A DNA stretch of 64,000 bases from Uranotaenia lowii (lineage: Eukaryota > Arthropoda > Insecta > Diptera > Culicidae), in assembly GCF_029784155.1 (NCBI RefSeq), contig NC_073692.1, positions 421,025,245-421,089,244 of the forward strand. Direction: 5' to 3'. A program made the position numbers and the translations under genes. This document shows, piece by piece, positions 57,132 to 64,000 of this stretch (position 1 is the stretch's first letter; every line of letters begins with the position of its first letter). The notes under the pieces are model-generated. The model saw only the letters and a program-made list of their open reading frames with translations. It was not told the origin of the DNA and did not search any database.

Positions 57132-58877
57132 GCTCTCAAACATAAAAGTAAGTAAAAAAATTTAAAAAAAACTGAAAAATCACTAAAAATATTGATTGAG
57201 ATATGAAGAATCGTTCGGTATCATTAACTCAAAATCAGCCATTTTGTCACTTATACCCTTTAAGCTCTGAGGGCCTTATATGTGCATGAAAAGGATAAGA
57301 AAATTAACTCAAATTGTGCACATCTTCCAAGTGCACAGTGTAGTTTTGAAACAACAATAACTTAAACCAATTATCAAATAAACGCGTGGATATTTCTGAG
57401 TTCAGTTTTCAAAAAATATTTAAGAGTTTAAATCCAATTGACTCATGATGATTTTGTTCATGATAATTCATTTTTATATGGGGTATTGGAATATATAAGC
57501 CAAAATTTGCAACAATAAAGTTTTATAATATTAATTTTTAAACTGAATCAAAGCAATCGAAAGATTCCCTTAGAGTAAATGGTCTTGAGTGAAACTAGCC
57601 GAAATCTGATCTTGAGCGGAACCATTTACTTTTCCTAAGATCAAGGTAATGGTTATTTGTAAATCTTGTCGAAATGTTGAAAAAACAGTTTTTCAAGAGC
57701 TTTTCATATATGCTGTCCTGTGTCGGGCCGGTTTTTGGATAAGCAGAAATCCGAACTTTACTTAGGGACTGTTAACGGTAAAAGAGATCGTTTATTGAAC
57801 ATTCATTTAAATTTATAATTTTCCCGCTCTTATTTTGAATACAAATTAAAACTTGTCATACAACTGGCAACGTTTAAGCTATACAAAACAAGGAAACGCT
57901 TTACGGAGTTGTGTGACGTTCGTCCTTAGAGTGACCAAACATACGCTTTTCAGCTGAGATTTCAGCCATTATTAACGGATTGATAATAACTATAACGGTA
58001 GTAAAACTAATAAAAAAGCGTTATTCAGATATTTGTAACGAGTGTTCCATTAAAATATCAATTTATCGCGTAGTTTTTTTAAATTTAAATATGATCTATG
58101 AAACTATGTTTGATCTTAAGTGGAACTATTAGCATCCAAAATCAACCGCTAGGTGCCTTTTGTCTCACATACAGTTTTTACCCCTTAATGTATGCAGTAC
58201 CTTCGTATTTTTCTTATATCAGCTTAAAGAATAGAAAATATATAAAATAAAGTTCGAATAAAACCATAAATTAATGTCATTGGTGTCACAGCGTACCAGA
58301 CCAGACACACGAAATGTTTGATTTTTTTGGGCACAAGAAATGGACTTAAGAAGCCAATAAAGCTAGAGTCATGATTAGAATCCGTCTTCATTGCCATTAG
58401 TATTCGAATTTCAAGAAGTAACTCTCAATAAAAGTAGTCACGATATGCTAATATACAAAAATTCTAATAATTTTCACCACAAATTTCTTCAACTCCCCAA
58501 AGTGTAGCAAAGCACATCGGGTCAGCTATTTTATAATACATAACGATTCAACTGGTAGCCTGATATAGAAAATCTATCCGATTGCCTTGTGTTCGATAAT
58601 TACACTCCAACTCGAACTCATGGAAATCGGAATGAGAAATAATTGTTTTATGAACTGAGTTAAATACCTAATGTTTCGAAAATTTTAAAAAAGAATAAAT
58701 ATTTTCGTGACTTTTAAGATTTACTCTAAAATATTCTTCCAAATCACCATTGAATCGCAGAAACAAAGATCAATCCGCTAAAATAAGAAATCGTCTGGAT
58801 AAAACCAATATCCATACCGCTTGATCAAATGTTCCGAGTAACGACTTATTGAGCCTTTAGTTCCCCTCAAGATCATT
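57132..58877. other. AT-rich spacer, nothing recognised
   Basis: About 1.7 kb without a supported gene. A small inverted pair AGTAAATGGT/ACCATTTACT occurs at about 57572-57630. Confidence 0.4.
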
Positions 58878-58879
58878 TA

Positions 58880-59852
58880 GGGGAGAGGCGGGCTAAATGC
58901 GCATACTGAAGAGAATACTCTTTTGCTCTCATATTCCAATAGATAAGAGTCTGAAAGCAATATGCCATGAGCAGACATATGTTTTATATAAGTTAGAGCA
59001 ATTTTCCTGTTAAAATCTTTACATATTTTGTGAAAATAATTTTATAACAAAAGTAGTCATAACAGCCGAATTCCAAAACCGGGCGGGCTAAATGCACGAA
59101 TTTATGTTTTTAGCTGTACTTCAGTTCCATTTGCAATATTTTCATAAAATTTAATTGAAAATGGTAAAAACTGATATTAAGCATACTTAAAAGCTGAAAT
59201 TTTGGCGAAATTTTAAATATCACTAGTTCTTTTGTATAAAACATAGTTTAAAATCCCATATGGCCATTTTCATGGTAATTTTGGTTCATAAAATATTTTT
59301 ATCAGATTGGTATGAAGCTATTCTATTTTCATTGTGAGGTTGTAAATAATAAGAGCGTAGATTAAATGTTCCAATGATGAAAGGTAAAAAAAATATGGCA
59401 TCTATTTTTCCTTAAAAGAGGCATTTTACCTACCTGATATAATTTAATGATAATAATAAATGAAAGTGATAAATGATTTAATATTTGTTAATCCTGCAGA
59501 TATCGGAAAACTATATAAACTTTTAGTTACAATCAATAACAATCCGTCTCATATTCCAATATCTTATAATTGAGCATCAATTTGTTGAATTTCTTATTTC
59601 CAGATGATTAAGAAAGAAAAACCTCTAACATTTTTTTTTCAGTTTCTCTACGCACAAGTATCAAAGTTTAATATATTTGAACAGAACTGTTAAAAATCTT
59701 GTATGAATTTTTGATTTTTTTTTACTTTGACTGTGTGTCTAAAGCGAATTTCCCTCAAACTGCACTGACTAGAAATTATGATCTATCAGCCATTTCGTCA
59801 ATCGACAGTATGCGCATATTACCCAATATGCGTATTTAGAAACAATTTCCCC
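58880..59852. mobile_element. 973-bp TA-flanked MITE
   Basis: TA at 58878-58879 and 59853-59854 flanks inverted ends. The left begins GGGGAGAGGCGGGCTAAATG then CGCATACTGA. The right, on the other strand, begins GGGGAAATTGTTTCTAAATA then CGCATATTGGG. A second GGGCGGGCTAAATGCACGAA lies inside at 59080-59100, and an extra ATATGCGCATACTG lies just inside the right end. No transposase frame is seen. Confidence 0.72.
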
Positions 59853-60040
59853 TACCCTAATTCATCAATCGGTTGAATTAAATGGAATCTTTCGATTGCT
59901 TTAATTCATTAGAATTTTTCAATCAAGAAGGCTCACCACAACACATATAATATGATATGAGAGTTGTTTTTTTTAACTATTTATTAATCCTTCAGATATC
60001 GGAAAACTATATAAACTTCTATTCACAATCAATAACAATC
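59482..60040 (+). repeat. Direct repeat pair, ~62 bp, 495 bp apart
   Basis: ATCCTGCAGATATCGGAAAA, CTATATAAACTTTTAGTTAC and AATCAATAACAATC at 59490-59543 recur as ATCCTTCAGATATCGGAAAA, CTATATAAACTTCTATTCAC and AATCAATAACAATC at 59987-60040. One copy lies inside the preceding MITE, the other outside it. Confidence 0.8.
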
Positions 60041-61489
60041 ATCTTCTAGCACCTCATGAACAACGTGTAAATTTTGTACATAAAACATAAAATCTCTCGA
60101 TGGTAAAAAATTACCCGTTATTAACAAAAAACGACAAGCTCTACCGAAAATGACTGATCATCCGGTTGCTCTATTGCAGCAAATTTGGCCCAAGGCTGGC
60201 ATCATGACTACCCAAAACGTGGAACGATATGGCAACCGACGACGTATTAAATGTATTGGATCCTTCAATTTCAGTGGTATTATCTTTCCTCCATATGCAC
60301 TTTTTTGTGTTTGCTCATTCAAATTCGAGCAGGCAGGGGAGAAACACGCACCCGTTTATTGTTATTGAACTTATTCATCGCCTGAGCGAGTTTATTTAAT
60401 TGATTTATTAGGCCGCTGGATACGAACCGATTGACGGATATGCTCCGAAACTGCCGATGGGCTGTGGCAGGGAAAAGTAGGGGTTCTTTCTGCTGCTGGA
60501 TGATCCCGCAGTGAAATACGATATTATCGAAACCTCACCCGAAAATTTATAGAGTCACCTTCATTTCAAAACCGTATCATTATTCAATTATTTTCAGTGT
60601 TCCATTCACTAAAATATCGCAAATTTTATCTAAAGGAGAAGAGATTCCTCTATGAATCCAAGAAAGAGAATGTTAATTAAAAGATAACTATTTTTAACAT
60701 AATTTTCCAATGCCAGAGCATTATCAAATTGTTTAATTCCTTACAAAGAAAAATGTTTTTCATAGAACCTGTACAAAACACTGCCTCTTCTAATCGCCTT
60801 TGAGCTTGGTGCCATAAAACTACATACGAAGCAGCCATTTCAAGGAAATTACCCCCTCAACGAGGAAAAAAAGATTGCACCTCTAACTTTCCCAAAATAT
60901 GACCACCGAACGACAGCAACAGACGGAAAAGTTTTCCCTCATTTGCCGAGCCATCATCATCGTGTAGCTGAAACGCAAATGAAAATCGGAACCATCCACA
61001 TACCTGAATACATCCCATTCATTCACAGAGTCACGGGAATGGGTGCAGAAAAACGACCCCAAAAGTAAAACCTAGCATTACAAATTTTAATCGGCTTAAC
61101 TGCAACAATTTTCCACTTTTTCCCTCTTTTCTCGGAAAATTACACGTTTTTCGGGCGGAAACCACCACCGTGTGATGGGCCGAAAACGTAAGGGAGGTAA
61201 AGGCTTACTATTGGAAAGGTTCATGAAATATAAAAAAGAAAAGAATTATTCATTCATAGGTTTTATAAAATAAAACTTATTGTTGCAACAAGCTGATGTA
61301 ATTCTCTGAACAATTTGAAATAAATTGTTATGACATGTTCAATGAGTAGAAATAACATTTTTCTTGTTTGCATTTAAAATCTGCTGTTTAAATAATCTTA
61401 TCGAAACAGATAAAAAATGTTTTAAAATTAAACTACTCGACAAAAGAAAAACCAAAAAAAAAAAAATATTAAAGAAGAAAAAAAACAAA
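60041..61489. other. Interval before the terminal satellite
   Basis: Mixed composition, with GC-richer patches at 60150-60500 and 60840-61200. The 72-codon frame at 60150-60368 (+) matches nothing I know. AT content rises towards the satellite edge. Confidence 0.35.
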
Positions 61490-64000
61490 TTGACAAAAAT
61501 GACAAAAATGACAAAAATGACAAAAATGACAAAAAATATAAAAATAACAAAAATTACAAAAATGACAAAAATGACAAAAATGACAAAAATGACAAAAATA
61601 ACAAAAATGACAAAAATGACAAAAATGACAAAAATGACAAAAATGACAAAAATGACAAAAATGACAAAAATGACAAAAATGACAAAAATGACAAAAATGA
61701 CAAAAATGACAAAAATGACAAAAATGACAAAAATGACAAAAATGACAAAAATGACAAAAATGACAAAAATGACAAAAATGACAAAAATGACAAAAATGAC
61801 AAAAATGACAAAAATGACAAAAATGACAAAAATGACAAAAATGACAAAAATGACAAAAATGACAAAAATGACAAAAATGACAAAAATGACAAAAATGACA
61901 AAAATGACAAAAATGACAAAAATGACAAAAATGACAAAAATGACAAAAATGACAAAAATGACAAAAATGACAAAAATGACAAAAATGACAAAAATGACAA
62001 AAATGACAAAAATGACAAAAATGACAAAAATGACAAAAATGACAAAAATGACAAAAATGACAAAAATGACAAAAATGACAAAAATGACAAAAATGACAAA
62101 AATGACAAAAATGACAAAAATGACAAAAATGACAAAAATGACAAAAATGACAAAAATGACAAAAATGACAAAAATGACAAAAATGACAAAAATGACAAAA
62201 ATGACAAAAATGACAAAAATGACAAAAATGACAAAAATGACAAAAATGACAAAAATGACAAAAATGACAAAAATGACAAAAATGACAAAAATGACAAAAG
62301 TGACAAAAGTGACAAAAATGACAAAAATGACAAAAATGACAAAAATGACAAAAATGACAAAAATGACAAAAATGACAAAAATGACAAAAATGACAAAAAT
62401 GACAAAAATGACAAAAATGACAAAAATGACAAAAATGACAAAAATGACAAAAATGACAAAAATGACAAAAATGACAAAAATGACAAAAATGACAAAAATG
62501 ACAAAAATGACAAAAATGACAAAAATGACAAAAATGACAAAAATGACAAAAATGACAAAAATGACAAAAATGACAAAAATGACAAAAATGACAAAAATGA
62601 CAAAAATGACAAAAATGACAAAAATGACAAAAATGACAAAAATGACAAAAATGACAAAAATGACAAAAATGACAAAAATGACAAAAATGACAAAAATGAC
62701 AAAAATGACAAAAATGACAAAAATGACAAAAATGACAAAAATGACAAAAATGACAAAAATGACAAAAATGACAAAAATGACAAAAATGACAAAAATGACA
62801 AAAATGACAAAAATGACAAAAATGACAAAAATGACAAAAATGACAAAAATGACAAAAATGACAAAAATGACAAAAATGACAAAAATGACAAAAATGACAA
62901 AAATGACAAAAATGACAAAAATGACAAAAATGACAAAAATGACAAAAATGACAAAAATGACAAAAATGACAAAAATGACAAAAATGACAAAAATGACAAA
63001 AATGACAAAAATGACAAAAATGACAAAAGTGACAAAAGTGACAAAAATGACAAAAATGACAAAAATGACAAAAATGACAAAAATGACAAAAATGACAAAA
63101 ATGACAAAAATGACAAAAATGACAAAAATGACAAAAATGACAAAAATGACAAAAATGACAAAAATGACAAAAATGACAAAAATGACAAAAATGACAAAAA
63201 TGACAAAAATGACAAAAATGACAAAAATGACAAAAATGACAAAAATGACAAAAATGACAAAAATGACAAAAATGACAAAAATGACAAAAATGACAAAAAT
63301 GACAAAAATGACAAAAATGACAAAAATGACAAAAATGACAAAAATGACAAAAATGACAAAAATGACAAAAATGACAAAAATGACAAAAATGACAAAAATG
63401 ACAAAAATGACAAAAATGACAAAAATGACAAAAATGACAAAAATGACAAAAATGACAAAAATGACAAAAATGACAAAAATGACAAAAATGACAAAAATGA
63501 CAAAAATGACAAAAATGACAAAAATGACAAAAATGACAAAAATGACAAAAATGACAAAAATGACAAAAATGACAAAAATGACAAAAATGACAAAAATGAC
63601 AAAAATGACAAAAATGACAAAAATGACAAAAATGACAAAAATGACAAAAATGACAAAAATGACAAAAATGACAAAAATGACAAAAATGACAAAAATGACA
63701 AAAATGACAAAAATGACAAAAATGACAAAAATGACAAAAATGACAAAAATGACAAAAATGACAAAAATGACAAAAATGACAAAAATGACAAAAATGACAA
63801 AAATGACAAAAATGACAAAAATGACAAAAATGACAAAAATGACAAAAATGACAAAAATGACAAAAATGACAAAAATGACAAAAATGACAAAAATGACAAA
63901 AATGACAAAAATGACAAAAATGACAAAAATGACAAAAATGACAAAAATGACAAAAATGACAAAAATGACAAAAATGACAAAAATGACAAAAATGACAAAA
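61490..64000. repeat. 9-bp satellite array, unit AAAAATGAC (continues past window)
   Basis: About 279 copies of AAAAATGAC, nearly perfect, run to the last base. Only the left edge (61510-61605) is mutated (AAATATAAAA, ATAACAAAAATTAC). Two adjacent AAAAGTGAC variants occur at about 62297-62314 and again at about 63026-63043, exactly 729 bp (81 units) apart, so a higher-order block was copied. The unit is the reverse complement of the 2555-8059 array's unit. Confidence 0.98.

Noticed and set aside
57572..57630. Inverted pair AGTAAATGGT/ACCATTTACT as a MITE
   Set aside because: Only 10-bp arms, 59 bp in total, and no clear target duplication.
61554..63998. 814-codon minus-strand frame of SFL repeats
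   Set aside because: Pure translation of the 9-bp satellite, with no unique sequence.

Overview
This window looks like eukaryotic, AT-rich, repeat-dominated nuclear DNA from a dipteran insect, most probably a mosquito. The evidence is its transposon content: a BEL/Pao gag, a JAM1/RTE-like non-LTR reverse transcriptase, a mariner-type transposase resembling the mosquito ITmD37E group, tRNA-derived SINEs and many TA-flanked MITEs. The mosquito call is an inference from family recognition. I found no complete host protein-coding gene, no rRNA, no genuine tRNA and no prokaryotic feature.

Layout. (1) 190-905 is a 9-bp satellite (AAAAATGTC)n. (2) 1136-2446 holds two weak, broken coding-like stretches. 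(3) 2555-8059 is a long (GTCATTTTT)n array ending in exactly 500 N (8060-8559), a scaffold gap. (4) 10377-12281 is a hAT-like element with a second hAT-like MITE nested inside. (5) 12941-15655 is a 3'-truncated BEL/Pao retrotransposon on the minus strand. (6) 20130-21900 is a diverged ~165-bp tandem array split by a MITE, followed by a 2-kb purine-rich tract. (7) 26440-29431 holds a Helitron-like fragment and a decayed Ty1/copia element with a recognisable 3' LTR. (8) 31825-33868 is a third hAT-like element containing a SINE head and a perfect 44-bp-arm hairpin. (9) 34545-36707 holds a Helitron fragment, a 141-bp TTAA-flanked MITE and a third element. (10) 39030-42700 has a foldback element and an RTE retrotransposon whose RT domain is split by a 1.06-kb MITE that may carry a small intron-containing gene. 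(11) 44124-54850 has a Helitron, several TA-flanked elements, a dead mariner-type element inserted in another MITE, and a SINE. (12) 55340-59852 has a second transposase relic, a 1.19-kb foldback element with ~540-bp arms, and a TA-flanked MITE. (13) 61490 to the window end is (AAAAATGAC)n, the same satellite as the 2555-8059 array but in opposite orientation.

The sequence is an archive of insertions rather than a set of cooperating genes. Several nestings give relative ages: RTE before its MITE, the 50.6-kb MITE before its mariner, outer hAT before inner hAT, the ~165-bp array before its MITE. The giant open reading frames over the satellites are arithmetic consequences of a 9-bp repeat with no stop codon in most frames, not genes.
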